This document shows positions 1-7,533 of a DNA stretch of 35,639 nucleotides, in pieces (the stretch's first letter is position 1; each line of letters opens with the position of its first letter). The position numbers and the translations under genes are program-made. Below the pieces are notes generated by a model. The model saw only the letters and a list, made by a program, of their open reading frames with translations, did not search any database and was not told the origin of the DNA. Source of the stretch: an uncultured Clostridia bacterium (GTDB lineage Bacteria; Bacillota; Clostridia; Christensenellales; Aristaeellaceae); NCBI GenBank assembly GCA_946411525.1, contig CAMKEI010000021.1:1-35639 (forward strand), in the 5' to 3' direction.

Positions 1-139
1 AACACCCGTTTTTCAACGGATGCAGCCGCCCGGTGGCAAACCAGGGCTAACTTCGTCAGTTTACCACAAGGCAAATAAAAAGGCAACGAAAAAAAGCATT
101 AAATTCTTAAATTTTTATAAAGAATGTTACAATTTCGTT

Positions 140-167
140 AATTCACAATTCAAAATTCATAATTCAT
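140..167. repeat. AATTCAY heptanucleotide tandem repeat, copy 1
   Basis: Four head-to-tail 7-bp units (AATTCAC, AATTCAA, AATTCAT, AATTCAT) lie in an AT-rich intergenic stretch downstream of the CCA-adding enzyme gene. The same unit recurs at 1632-1666 and 9839-9873. The repeats and period are read directly; no function is visible. The rest of 1-258 is AT-rich non-coding DNA. Confidence 0.85.
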
Positions 168-203
168 GATTTTATATTGTGAATCGCATTATGTTAAGTA
201 AAC

Positions 204-234
204 AAAACTGCGCCTTATCCCAAAGACGCAGTTT
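204..234 (-). terminator. Rho-independent terminator of cca
   Basis: On the minus strand, just after the cca stop, AAACTGCG (written 5'-3') pairs with CGCAGTTT across a 14-nt loop. A T-rich tract (TGTTTACTT) follows. The stem is exact but only 8 bp. Its position right after the gene supports termination of the minus-strand transcript. Confidence 0.6.
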
Positions 235-258
235 CAGAAATGGCCGAAGCAATTCCAA

Positions 259-1638
259 TTATTCCTGATTAAAAATCCCGGATGCCGGTATGCTGCCAGT
301 GTATCGGAGCAACGCTTCTCTTTCATTCGGAACAAGACCGTCCATGACTGCTTCAAGAAGCATGCGCAGCGTTTCACCGACAGCTTTGCCTTTCAGGCCC
401 AGGAAGATCAGGTCGTTTCCGTTTACGGCCAGATCTTTCAGGGTGAAGCAAGGCTGTTCCGCCAGCAGCGCGTCCAGCGCGGCGGTCCGTTTCTGAAGGC
501 GGGCGGCCTCCCGTTCCGGAGTGGTGTAACCCGTGGCAATCCGGTCGGAACAGTGAATCAGAAAGAGCGCGCGAAGATCCGCTTCACCGAACCTGTTCAG
601 CCGGCGCAGCAGGAAGGAGCGATCCGCATTGATTTCGCCGGTTTCCGTACGCAGAGGGGTGTCATGATGGCGGACAAGGGTACACAACCGGTCCCGGAAG
701 GCGTTATCCAGACGCAAAGCGTCCGCTGTTTTGCGGGCGATTTCTTCCGAAACTTTCGGATGCCCCTTGTAATGGCCTTCGCCTTTCTCGTCGGTGGTCC
801 GGACGACCGGTTTTCCGGTATCGTGCAGGAGCATGGTCAGCCGAAGCACGGGATCGGCGGGTACACCTTCGACACCGCGGACCGTATGTTCCCAAAGATC
901 ATAGCTGTGATGATGATTCGCCTGGTTATAACCGATCATCGGGCGGATCTCCGGGATGATTTCAGCAAACACTTCGGGATATTCACGCAGAACGCGCCCT
1001 GCGGCTTTCCCGCACAGCAGTTTGAGCAGTTCCTCCCTGATCCGCTCGCCGGCGACCGCTTTCAGGTCCGGCGCCTTTTCCCGCAGCGCGGAAGCGGTGG
1101 CCGGTTCGATCACAAAATCGTATACCGAAGCGAAACGCAGGGCGCGCAGCACGCGCAGGGCGTCTTCCTCAAAGCGCCGCTCCGGATCACCGACACAGCG
1201 GATGAGGCCCGCAGAGAGATCCTGCTGTCCGCCGAAAGGATCCTGAAGGCCCGAGTCCGGAGACCACGCCATGGCATTTACGGTAAAATCACGGCGGGCC
1301 AGGTCCCCGGTAAGGTCGTCCACGAAAATAACAGAATCCGGATGGCGGTGATCGGTATAGTTTCCGTCAACCCGGAAAGTGGTGATTTCATAGGGAAGAC
1401 GGTCGACAATCACAGTCAGGGTGCCATGCTTCAATCCGGTTTCCACGGTATGGAATTCATGGAAAACCGCCTGCAGCTGTTCCGGCAGGGCGGAAGTACA
1501 GATATCCCAATCGTGGGGTTCAAGCCCCAGCACGGAATCCCGGACGCAGCCGCCGACGACATACGCCGAAAAGCCGGCCTGCGCAAGGCGGGTCAGCAAA
1601 CCGGTTACGGGGGCGGGCAGGTTCAGGAGGTAATTCAT
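259..1638 (-). CDS. cca: CCA tRNA nucleotidyltransferase (class II, with HD domain)
   Basis: Adds or repairs the 3'-terminal CCA of tRNAs in the cytoplasm using CTP and ATP. Of 459 residues, the N-terminal nucleotidyltransferase fold shows GGCVRD (29-34), the metal-binding DWD (43-45) and RRDFT (115-119). The class II helical segment with DPERRFEEDALRVLR follows at about 151-165. A C-terminal HD domain is marked by HHHSYDLWEHT (242-252) and LHDTGKP (271-277). This long HD-bearing form is common in Firmicutes. The start is fixed by an in-frame stop two codons upstream. There is no recognisable Shine-Dalgarno, because the DNA before the ATG is heptamer repeat and the start codon is the end of one repeat unit. 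It lies 34 bp after the GH43 gene on the same strand and may share its transcript. Confidence 0.95.
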   Translation of the reverse strand: MNYLLNLPAPVTGLLTRLAQAGFSAYVVGGCVRDSVLGLEPHDWDICTSALPEQLQAVFHEFHTVETGLKHGTLTVIVDRLPYEITTFRVDGNYTDHRHPDSVIFVDDLTGDLARRDFTVNAMAWSPDSGLQDPFGGQQDLSAGLIRCVGDPERRFEEDALRVLRALRFASVYDFVIEPATASALREKAPDLKAVAGERIREELLKLLCGKAAGRVLREYPEVFAEIIPEIRPMIGYNQANHHHSYDLWEHTVRGVEGVPADPVLRLTMLLHDTGKPVVRTTDEKGEGHYKGHPKVSEEIARKTADALRLDNAFRDRLCTLVRHHDTPLRTETGEINADRSFLLRRLNRFGEADLRALFLIHCSDRIATGYTTPEREAARLQKRTAALDALLAEQPCFTLKDLAVNGNDLIFLGLKGKAVGETLRMLLEAVMDGLVPNEREALLRYTGSIPASGIFNQE

Positions 1639-1666
1639 AATTCACAATTCATAATTCATAATTCGG
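1632..1666. repeat. AATTCAY heptanucleotide tandem repeat, copy 2, covering the cca start
   Basis: Five 7-bp units (AATTCAT, AATTCAC, AATTCAT, AATTCAT, AATTCGG) fill the gap between GH43 and cca. On the minus strand each perfect unit reads ATGAATT, so it carries an ATG. The last unit (1632-1638) supplies the cca initiation codon, and no ribosome binding site is left upstream of it. Confidence 0.85.
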
Positions 1667-1672
1667 AATGAT

Positions 1673-3088
1673 TCAGCCCAGGGTGAAGCTCTTCAGGGCG
1701 GCGGAGCCGGGGCCGGTATAGGTGAAGTAGAGCGCCTGAACGCCGTCCGGAATGGAGACGCCGGCGGTGTAGTCCGTCCAGACGTTGGTAAACTCAACAG
1801 GAATGGAAACGAGGGCCGGGCCGTCCCAGGAGGTCTTCACCTCAAAGGCACCGGAACAGTAGCCGCGGACCGTGACGGTGACGGAGCTGACTCCTTTGCA
1901 GTCAAAGTATTTGAAACCGCAGGTGGCGCCGTCCATCATGTTCATGATATAGGGATCGTTTTCATCTCCGTCGCGGCCGTCCTGTGTGATGCGGGGAAGC
2001 CGTCCGTCTGCCCAGAAGCCGCCGCGGTATCCGCCGGAGTAGACGGTGTCCTCGCCGGTGAAGAGATTGCAGGCGATGTAGGCCGGGTAGGTGCCTTTTC
2101 CCTCGAGGGGCCCGCCGTTCAGGCCGCAGGAGGTCATCTCCGCCTGGGGGATGGTGCCGTCCGGTTGAACAATCACTTCCTGGGCCATGCCCTGGCGGCT
2201 GAAGGTGGTCCCGTCGGTATGGCGGTGATAGAAGATATATGTTTTTTCTCCGATCCTTACCAGACCGCCGTGGTTGTTGCCGCCGTAGTACATGGGCTTC
2301 TGCGCGGGCTTGTAGGTATCGATACCGATGTCGTTGTTGCTGCTGATGACACCCTTATAGACGAAGCCTCTGTCCGGGTATTCGCTGACGGCGTAGGCCA
2401 GCTCATGCATGACGACGGAGGAATAGACGAAATAATACAGACTGCCGTATCTGCGGATGGAGGAGGCTTCGAAGAACTCGTGGCCTTCATAGCCGGAGCC
2501 TTCACTGTAAGGTTTGCTGGGCATGATGAAGACGGGTTCCTGCTCAATGGTCAGCATGTCTTCCGCCAGCTTTGTACACATGGGGCCGTGGCGGGACGCG
2601 TCGAAAGGAAAGCAGAAACCGGTATAAAGCCATGTTTTCCCGTTCTCAGTCAGGACGCCGGGATCGAACTGAGGTTCGTCCCCGGGACGGTTGCCCAGCA
2701 CCCCCCCGTCCCTGTCGTGCACATGGCCGTAGAATTCATATTTGCCGGCAGGCGAATCGCATACGGCGACAGCGACACGGCTCTGCTTGTCGAGCACATA
2801 ATACAGGTAGTATCTGCCGTCGGGGCCCTGAGTTACGTCCGGCGCATACAGGCAGGCTCTGCCGTCCCGGTTGTCCGGATCGTCCGTTTTTCTGTAAATC
2901 ACACCTTCACAGCGCCAGTCCGCCAGGTTGTCCACCGGCGCGGACCAGCACACATAGTCGTTGATACAGAACACATGACCGTGAAGCGCATCATGGGAAC
3001 CATAGACATAGACGCGGTCGCCGAAAACATGCGGCTCGCCGTCAGGCATATATTCCCATCCGGGGAGATAGGGATTGAAAGCCTGCAT
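1673..3088 (-). CDS. Glycoside hydrolase family 43 protein (arabinosidase/xylosidase-like)
   Basis: A five-bladed beta-propeller glycosidase of 471 residues, probably removing arabinose or xylose from plant oligosaccharides. The N-terminus has the typical pattern EYMPDGEPHVFGDRVYVYG, with the likely base Asp in PDGEPHVF. The middle has LYAPDV, carrying the pKa-modulating Asp, and HEFFEASSI carries the likely acid Glu. After about residue 335 a beta-rich C-terminal region resembles a CBM6-type or accessory beta-sandwich domain. No signal peptide is seen, so it probably acts in the cytoplasm on imported oligosaccharides. The start at 3088 has a strong AAGGAGG 9 bp upstream. A TATAAT-like -10 lies at 3121-3126. 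Exact substrate cannot be told from sequence. Other GH43 subfamilies are possible. Confidence 0.85.
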   Translation of the reverse strand: MQAFNPYLPGWEYMPDGEPHVFGDRVYVYGSHDALHGHVFCINDYVCWSAPVDNLADWRCEGVIYRKTDDPDNRDGRACLYAPDVTQGPDGRYYLYYVLDKQSRVAVAVCDSPAGKYEFYGHVHDRDGGVLGNRPGDEPQFDPGVLTENGKTWLYTGFCFPFDASRHGPMCTKLAEDMLTIEQEPVFIMPSKPYSEGSGYEGHEFFEASSIRRYGSLYYFVYSSVVMHELAYAVSEYPDRGFVYKGVISSNNDIGIDTYKPAQKPMYYGGNNHGGLVRIGEKTYIFYHRHTDGTTFSRQGMAQEVIVQPDGTIPQAEMTSCGLNGGPLEGKGTYPAYIACNLFTGEDTVYSGGYRGGFWADGRLPRITQDGRDGDENDPYIMNMMDGATCGFKYFDCKGVSSVTVTVRGYCSGAFEVKTSWDGPALVSIPVEFTNVWTDYTAGVSIPDGVQALYFTYTGPGSAALKSFTLG

Positions 3089-3195
3089 CCGGGAATCCTC
3101 CTTGTGATTATCTGTTTCATATTATATATCAGGCTGACCGGAATTGCATCAGACATTTTCCGCTCTTCGGGGGACAAAAAGCGACGGCAGGGCAA

Positions 3196-4398
3196 TCAGC
3201 GGAAGACATACTGGTCCAGACGGCCGAAGGCTTCCCTGACTTTATGAAGCGGAAGCGCAAGGTTCATCCGGATTCCCCAGGGATCGTTGAAAAGTCTGCC
3301 GTCCTGCCAGGCTACGCCCACGTCGGTACCTGCCTTCAGCAGATCGTCAATGGTAAGACCGTGCTCCCTGCACCAGTCTTCGCAGTGCAGGAAAAGCATG
3401 TAGGTACCTTCCGGTTTAATGAGGGAAATACCCGGGTAATTACTCCGGATATGTTCAAAGGCATAGCCGACATTTTCGGACAATACGCCGCAGAGCTGAC
3501 GAAGCCATTCCTCTCCCTGAGGGCCATAAGCCCCGATCAGTGCGTGCATGGAGAGGACGTTCATGGCGTTATATGCGGACAGGGAGGCTTCCTTTGCCTG
3601 ACGGTCCCTGAGCCAGGCGCTGTAGATGATATGATAGCTGCCCACCAGGCCGGCCAGGTTAAACGTCTTGGAAGGCGCGTAGAAGGCGGCGGTATGTTCA
3701 CGGGCATAATCGCTTACGGACTGGGTCGGAGTGTGCCGGAACCCGTTCAGAATCAGGTCGGACCAGATTTCATCCGATATGACCCAGACCTGATGCCTTT
3801 CAAAAATCGCCATCGCTTCGCGGATTTCCTCCGGGGTCCAGACCCGGCCGCAGGGGTTGTGGGGGTTGCAGAAAACGGCGGCGTGGATACGGTTTTCAGC
3901 AATCTTCCGTTCCATATCTTCAAAGTCCAGGCGCCAGACACCGGATGCGTCCCGGATCATCGGGTTATGGACGATCCGGTAACCGTTGTTCTCCAGTGCA
4001 TGGGTAAAACCGACATAGGTCGGACTTTGCAGAAGCACAGGGTCTCCCCGGGAGCACAGGACATTCAGCGTTGAAACCACCCCGCCGAGGACGCCGTTTT
4101 CATATCCGATGTGCTCTTTCTCCAGTCCGGTGATCCCGTTCCGTTCTTCCTGCCAGCGGATGACCGACCGGTAATATGCTTCCGAAGGATTGAAATATCC
4201 GAAAGCCGGATGCTGTGTCCGCCGGATGACGGCTTCCTGAATCGCGGGGCAGGTCGCGAAATTCATATCCGCTACCCACATGGGGATGGCGTCAAAACCA
4301 TCCTTCGGCGCTGCAGGCGCGCCCGGACAGCCGATCCCGTCAACCGCTACGGCGTCCATCCCGCGGCGGTCAGGCATGGTTTCAAAATCATATTTCAT
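3196..4398 (-). CDS. MalY/PatB family PLP-dependent C-S lyase / aminotransferase
   Basis: A fold-type I PLP enzyme of 400 residues. MalY/PatB proteins are cystathionine beta-lyases that cleave C-S bonds of cysteine conjugates to pyruvate, ammonia and a thiol. Key features are the N-terminal MKYDFETMPDRRG and IPMWVADMNF, CNPHNPCGRVW (177-187), SDEIWSDL with the PLP-binding Asp209, and APSKTFNLAGL with the Schiff-base Lys244. I chose the start at 4398, not the longer frame from 4542, because GGAGGAAAAGCAG lies directly before it, the family's N-terminus begins there, and an extended -10 lies upstream at 4446-4454. It is divergent from the DUF5058-membrane-M20 operon with 172 bp between starts, suggesting shared regulation. 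Plain aminotransferase activity cannot be excluded. Confidence 0.88.
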   Translation of the reverse strand: MKYDFETMPDRRGMDAVAVDGIGCPGAPAAPKDGFDAIPMWVADMNFATCPAIQEAVIRRTQHPAFGYFNPSEAYYRSVIRWQEERNGITGLEKEHIGYENGVLGGVVSTLNVLCSRGDPVLLQSPTYVGFTHALENNGYRIVHNPMIRDASGVWRLDFEDMERKIAENRIHAAVFCNPHNPCGRVWTPEEIREAMAIFERHQVWVISDEIWSDLILNGFRHTPTQSVSDYAREHTAAFYAPSKTFNLAGLVGSYHIIYSAWLRDRQAKEASLSAYNAMNVLSMHALIGAYGPQGEEWLRQLCGVLSENVGYAFEHIRSNYPGISLIKPEGTYMLFLHCEDWCREHGLTIDDLLKAGTDVGVAWQDGRLFNDPWGIRMNLALPLHKVREAFGRLDQYVFR

Positions 4399-4445
4399 CT
4401 GCTTTTCCTCCGGATCGTCCCTGGCAATCAGATTCCTGTAATCAG

Positions 4446-4454
4446 ATGATACCA
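4446..4454 (-). promoter_or_regulatory. Extended -10 promoter of the MalY/PatB gene
   Basis: The minus strand reads TGGTATCAT, an extended -10 (TGnTATCAT), about 45 bp before the chosen start. No good -35 is seen. ATGATAC at 4446-4452 is mirrored by GTATCAT at 4493-4499, a 7-bp inverted pair in the divergent regulatory region. Confidence 0.5.
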
Positions 4455-4508
4455 TGAAATACCCAAAACAGGAACAGCGGGATGTAATACCAGTATCATC
4501 CGCGATAC

Positions 4509-4538
4509 TTGAATGTGGCATTGCCTGTGTACTATAAT
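4509..4538 (+). promoter_or_regulatory. Promoter of the DUF5058-M20 peptidase operon
   Basis: TTGAAT at 4509-4514 and TATAAT at 4533-4538 are separated by 18 bp, a close match to the housekeeping consensus. The -10 ends 32 bp before the ATG of the DUF5058 gene, and an AGGGAAAAG ribosome binding site follows. Confidence 0.7.
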
Positions 4539-4570
4539 TCATCTGATCACAAAAACCGGAGGGAAAAGAT

Positions 4571-5323
4571 ATGAGTGTTCTGGACCAGCTGAACGGCGGA
4601 GGGATTTACCTGATCTGCGGTTCGATCGTGGCGTTTATCGCTGCGGTCTGCGTGATCTTTATGGTGCGTGCCTGGCATGCGGGAAAGGCGCTGGGGATGG
4701 ATGTGACCCGCATGAAGCGCGCGGTGACGGCCAGCGCGACATTTTCGGTGCTGCCAAGCGTCGGAATCCTGCTGGGCGTGATTGCGCTGAGCGGCAGCCT
4801 GGGCGTTCCATGGCCGTGGCTGCGGCTGTCCGTAATCGGCGCGCTTCATTATGAAACACAGGTGGCCGACGCCGCGGCGGAGCAACTTGGAGTTTCCCTT
4901 GGTTCCGGGCAGATGACGGCGCAGGCGTTCCCGACGATCGCCCTGCTGATGAGTATCTGCATCATGTGGGGCATGATCCTGTCCGCGCTTTTCAACAAAA
5001 AATACCTGCACAGACTGCAGCAGGGCGGAAAAACAGAGACCCGCAAGGGCGGCGGGTTCGGCGACAAAGCGATGACCGCGATGTTCATCGGCATGGTCAG
5101 CGCCTATATCGGCAGTTATGTCGGCGGATGGATTTCCGGCAGCGGCAGGCTGTTCTCCTTCTCAGGAAGCTGGACGCCGCTTGCCGTCGTGTTTGCCTCC
5201 GCGCTGGTGATGGCTGTATTCACCTACTTCTCCGAGAAAAAGGGAATGGCCTGGCTTGACAACTTTTCCATCGCAGGCAGCATGCTGATCGGTATGCTGG
5301 CTGCGGCGCTGATCGGGCAGTGA
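4571..5323 (+). CDS. DUF5058 family polytopic membrane protein
   Basis: A 250-residue integral membrane protein with about six hydrophobic segments (near 13-35, 52-78, 118-142, 166-188, 198-218 and 230-249). The N-terminal part has the feel of the DUF5058 family, which has no known biochemical role. The basic stretch RAWHAGKALGMDVTRMKR after the first helix suggests that loop faces the cytoplasm. An AGGGAAAAG site precedes the start. Its stop codon is followed closely by the next membrane protein gene (start 17 bp later), and a membrane-anchored M20 peptidase completes the operon. From this context I infer half of a two-component transporter that brings in the peptidase substrate. The family name is from memory of the sequence pattern, and the transport role is inference. 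Confidence 0.75.
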   Translation: MSVLDQLNGGGIYLICGSIVAFIAAVCVIFMVRAWHAGKALGMDVTRMKRAVTASATFSVLPSVGILLGVIALSGSLGVPWPWLRLSVIGALHYETQVADAAAEQLGVSLGSGQMTAQAFPTIALLMSICIMWGMILSALFNKKYLHRLQQGGKTETRKGGGFGDKAMTAMFIGMVSAYIGSYVGGWISGSGRLFSFSGSWTPLAVVFASALVMAVFTYFSEKKGMAWLDNFSIAGSMLIGMLAAALIGQ

Positions 5324-5340
5324 GAAAGGGGATGAACGAT

Positions 5341-6027
5341 ATGCAAAAACAGAGCAGCTATGAGGCTTATCTGAAATCCACTCACCGGATCGGCCGGATC
5401 GTTTCCGCCATTACACTGGTGCTGCTGGTCGGCGCGCCGTTCGCAATCGGAACGCTTCTCGGCGCGGCTCCCGACCTGGGCGAGACAGCCCGCGCTTTCC
5501 TTTCCGTCGGCCTGGTCTGGACTGTGTCCAGCGTAGTGGAATTCCTGGTCTATACACCGATGCTCGGCGCAGGCGGAAGCTATCTTGCCTTTATTACCGG
5601 CAACCTGATCAACATGAAGATTCCCTGCGCTATGAACGCGAAAGAACTGGTGGACGCGAAGTCCGGCACGGCGGAGAACGAGGTCATCGCTACGCTCTCA
5701 ATCGCGACGTCTTCACTGGTGACGATTCTGGTGCTTGCGCTGGGTGTGGTGCTGCTCATTCCGCTGCAACCGGTGCTCCAGAGCCCGGTGCTGGCGCCGG
5801 CCTTCGCGAATGTCGTGCCCGCACTGTTCGGCGCGATGGCTTATAAGTACTACCGTAAGGACCCGCTGCTCTCGCTGGTCCCCCTGTGCGCGATGATTGT
5901 TCTGTTTACCCTGGTGCCGTCGCTGACGTCTTCCACCAGCTTCATGATTATCCCCAGCGGCGCCCTGGCGATCCTGCTGGCCTGGCTGAAATACAGGAAG
6001 GAGAAGAAGGGAGCGGCAGCTGAATGA
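5341..6027 (+). CDS. Unrecognised polytopic membrane protein (partner of DUF5058)
   Basis: A 228-residue membrane protein that I cannot assign to a named family. Hydrophobic segments lie near 18-42, 52-78, 115-146, 155-170, 178-198 and 203-218, with a basic tail LKYRKEKKG. A conserved-looking glycine-rich loop GAGGSYLAFITGNLIN, followed by the polar MNAKELVDAKSGTAENE, sits between helices 2 and 3 and could be a substrate or ion site. I chose the ATG at 5341 because AAAGGGG lies 9 bp upstream. The in-frame GTG at 5320 and ATG at 5332 have no spaced ribosome site. The end overlaps the M20 peptidase start by 4 bp (ATGA), indicating translational coupling. It is probably the second subunit of a membrane complex with the DUF5058 protein. 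Confidence 0.75.
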   Translation: MQKQSSYEAYLKSTHRIGRIVSAITLVLLVGAPFAIGTLLGAAPDLGETARAFLSVGLVWTVSSVVEFLVYTPMLGAGGSYLAFITGNLINMKIPCAMNAKELVDAKSGTAENEVIATLSIATSSLVTILVLALGVVLLIPLQPVLQSPVLAPAFANVVPALFGAMAYKYYRKDPLLSLVPLCAMIVLFTLVPSLTSSTSFMIIPSGALAILLAWLKYRKEKKGAAAE

Positions 6028-7463
6028 TCATCCTGTGGATTATCACCGGGATTATCGGCCTGATTCTGATCCTGCTGCTGATCGCGGTGATCCGTACGCT
6101 TGCGATCCCGAACCGGCAGTCGACCTATCAGCCCCGGCCAGAGCCGGAACGGGCGGCAAAGTATGCGGAAAAACTGTCCGCCATGGTCCGTTGCGAAACG
6201 GTATCCGTGCCGGGAGAAAACCAGCGGGAGAAATTCCTGGCTTTCCACCGGGTCCTGGAGGAGCTGTTTCCCCTTGTACGCGGGAAACTGGAAAAGACGG
6301 AGATCGACGGCAATCTGCTGTTTTTCTGGAAAGGGAAGAAGCATGACCGTCCGCTGGTGCTGATGAGCCACCAGGATGTGGTGCCGGCAGAGGGAATATG
6401 GGAGCACGAGCCATTTTCCGGCGATATCGCGGACGGCAAAGTATGGGGGCGCGGCGCCTCCGATACCAAGTGTTCCGTGATGGCATTTTTCCAGGCAGCG
6501 GAGGAACTGCTGGCGGAAGGATATGTTCCGCCTCAGGACGTGTATCTTTCCTCTTCCTGCACCGAGGAATGGGGCGGAGACGGCTGCCTGAAGCTCGTGG
6601 CGGAGCTGGAACGGCGCGGCGTGAGGCCCTATCTGGTCTGCGACGAAGGCGGCGGAATCATCACCGATCCGATCGGCGGAATCCACGGCAACTTCGCCAT
6701 GGTCGGCGTGTTCGAAAAAGGCAAGGCTGACGTCAGATTCACCGCGGTTTCCGAAGGAGGCCATGCCAGCGCGCCGGAGGAGCATTCCCCGGTGGCAAGG
6801 CTGGCGGCATTCGTGCATGAGATCGAGACGCGGCCGGTGTTCCGGCGGAAGATGCCGAAGGAAGTGGCAGCGATGTTCAGGGCGCTGGCGCCGTACGCGG
6901 GTTTTCCACTGAAACTGGTTTTCACAAATCTCTGGCTGTTCAGACCGGTGCTGCTGAAGGTGCTCCCGATGATCAGCGCGCAGGCGGGAGCCATGATCCG
7001 GACAACGATAGCTTTCACCATGATGAGCGGATCGGAAGCCTGCAACGTGATGCCCCAGAAAGCCACGGTCTGCGCAAATATGCGGTTTATTCCGCATCAG
7101 GGGATGGAAGAGAGCCTGAGCATCGTCCGCAGACTGGCGGAGAAACACGGCCTGAAGACGGAAGTGCTCAGCGCAAACGATTATACGGAACCGACGGATA
7201 TCCACGGCGCGGCGTTCAGGACCGTACAGCATGTCATCGAGGAAACCTTCCCCGGCTGCGCGGGAAGCCCGTATGTGATGACAGGCGCAACCGATTCGAG
7301 ATTCTATCAGAGAATCTGTGAGAACGTCGTACGGTTCGCACCGGTGATCTACGGGCCGGAACAGATGAAAGGCATGCATGGGATCAATGAGAACATTGAA
7401 TACAGCTGCCTGCCGGGTGCGGTGGATTTCTACAGGAACCTTATCGGCGCGATGGAATCATAA
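6024..7463 (+). CDS. Membrane-anchored M20 family metallopeptidase (PM20D1/CPS1-like)
   Basis: A zinc-dependent amidohydrolase of 479 residues, hydrolysing a peptide or N-acyl amino acid bond. Residues 2-23 form one transmembrane helix followed by basic residues, which by the positive-inside rule puts the catalytic domain in the cytoplasm. Metal and catalytic motifs are SHQDVVP (His116, Asp118), GRGASDTK (Asp147), CTEEWGGDG (Glu181/Glu182), VCDEGGG (Asp208), TGATDSRFY (421-429) and MHGINE (His452). The GATDSR and HGxNE ends resemble the CPS1/PM20D1 branch more than PepT or ArgE. It overlaps the upstream membrane gene by 4 bp and ends the operon; the next gene has its own promoter. Relatives in the M20 family deacylate N-acetyl cysteine conjugates, which would fit the divergent C-S lyase. 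The substrate is inferred only. Confidence 0.88.
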   Translation: MIILWIITGIIGLILILLLIAVIRTLAIPNRQSTYQPRPEPERAAKYAEKLSAMVRCETVSVPGENQREKFLAFHRVLEELFPLVRGKLEKTEIDGNLLFFWKGKKHDRPLVLMSHQDVVPAEGIWEHEPFSGDIADGKVWGRGASDTKCSVMAFFQAAEELLAEGYVPPQDVYLSSSCTEEWGGDGCLKLVAELERRGVRPYLVCDEGGGIITDPIGGIHGNFAMVGVFEKGKADVRFTAVSEGGHASAPEEHSPVARLAAFVHEIETRPVFRRKMPKEVAAMFRALAPYAGFPLKLVFTNLWLFRPVLLKVLPMISAQAGAMIRTTIAFTMMSGSEACNVMPQKATVCANMRFIPHQGMEESLSIVRRLAEKHGLKTEVLSANDYTEPTDIHGAAFRTVQHVIEETFPGCAGSPYVMTGATDSRFYQRICENVVRFAPVIYGPEQMKGMHGINENIEYSCLPGAVDFYRNLIGAMES

Positions 7464-7468
7464 CGGAT

Positions 7469-7497
7469 TTGTTTGCAGGCAGTGCGAACAATATGAT
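7469..7497 (+). promoter_or_regulatory. Promoter of the secreted SH3-domain gene
   Basis: TTGTTT (7469-7474) and TATGAT (7492-7497) are 17 bp apart, just after the M20 stop and 36 bp before the ATG. This suggests the SH3 gene is transcribed separately. Confidence 0.55.
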
Positions 7498-7533
7498 ATG
7501 ATAATTCAAGAGAAAACAAGGAGGAACAGATCC

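Noticed and set aside
31-66. Minus-strand hairpin at the window edge (GTGGTAAAC with GTTTGCCAC), possibly part of a structured RNA
   Set aside because: The stem is real, but I could match it to no known riboswitch, tmRNA, RNase P or SRP pattern, and most of any such RNA would lie outside the window.
553-1671. 372-codon plus-strand frame opposite cca
   Set aside because: cca on the minus strand carries every family motif; this frame is a compositional shadow.
4399-4542. Longer N-terminus for the MalY/PatB protein (start at 4542)
   Set aside because: The added 48 residues are unlike the family, would cover both divergent promoters, and lack a ribosome site; the start at 4398 has a strong one.
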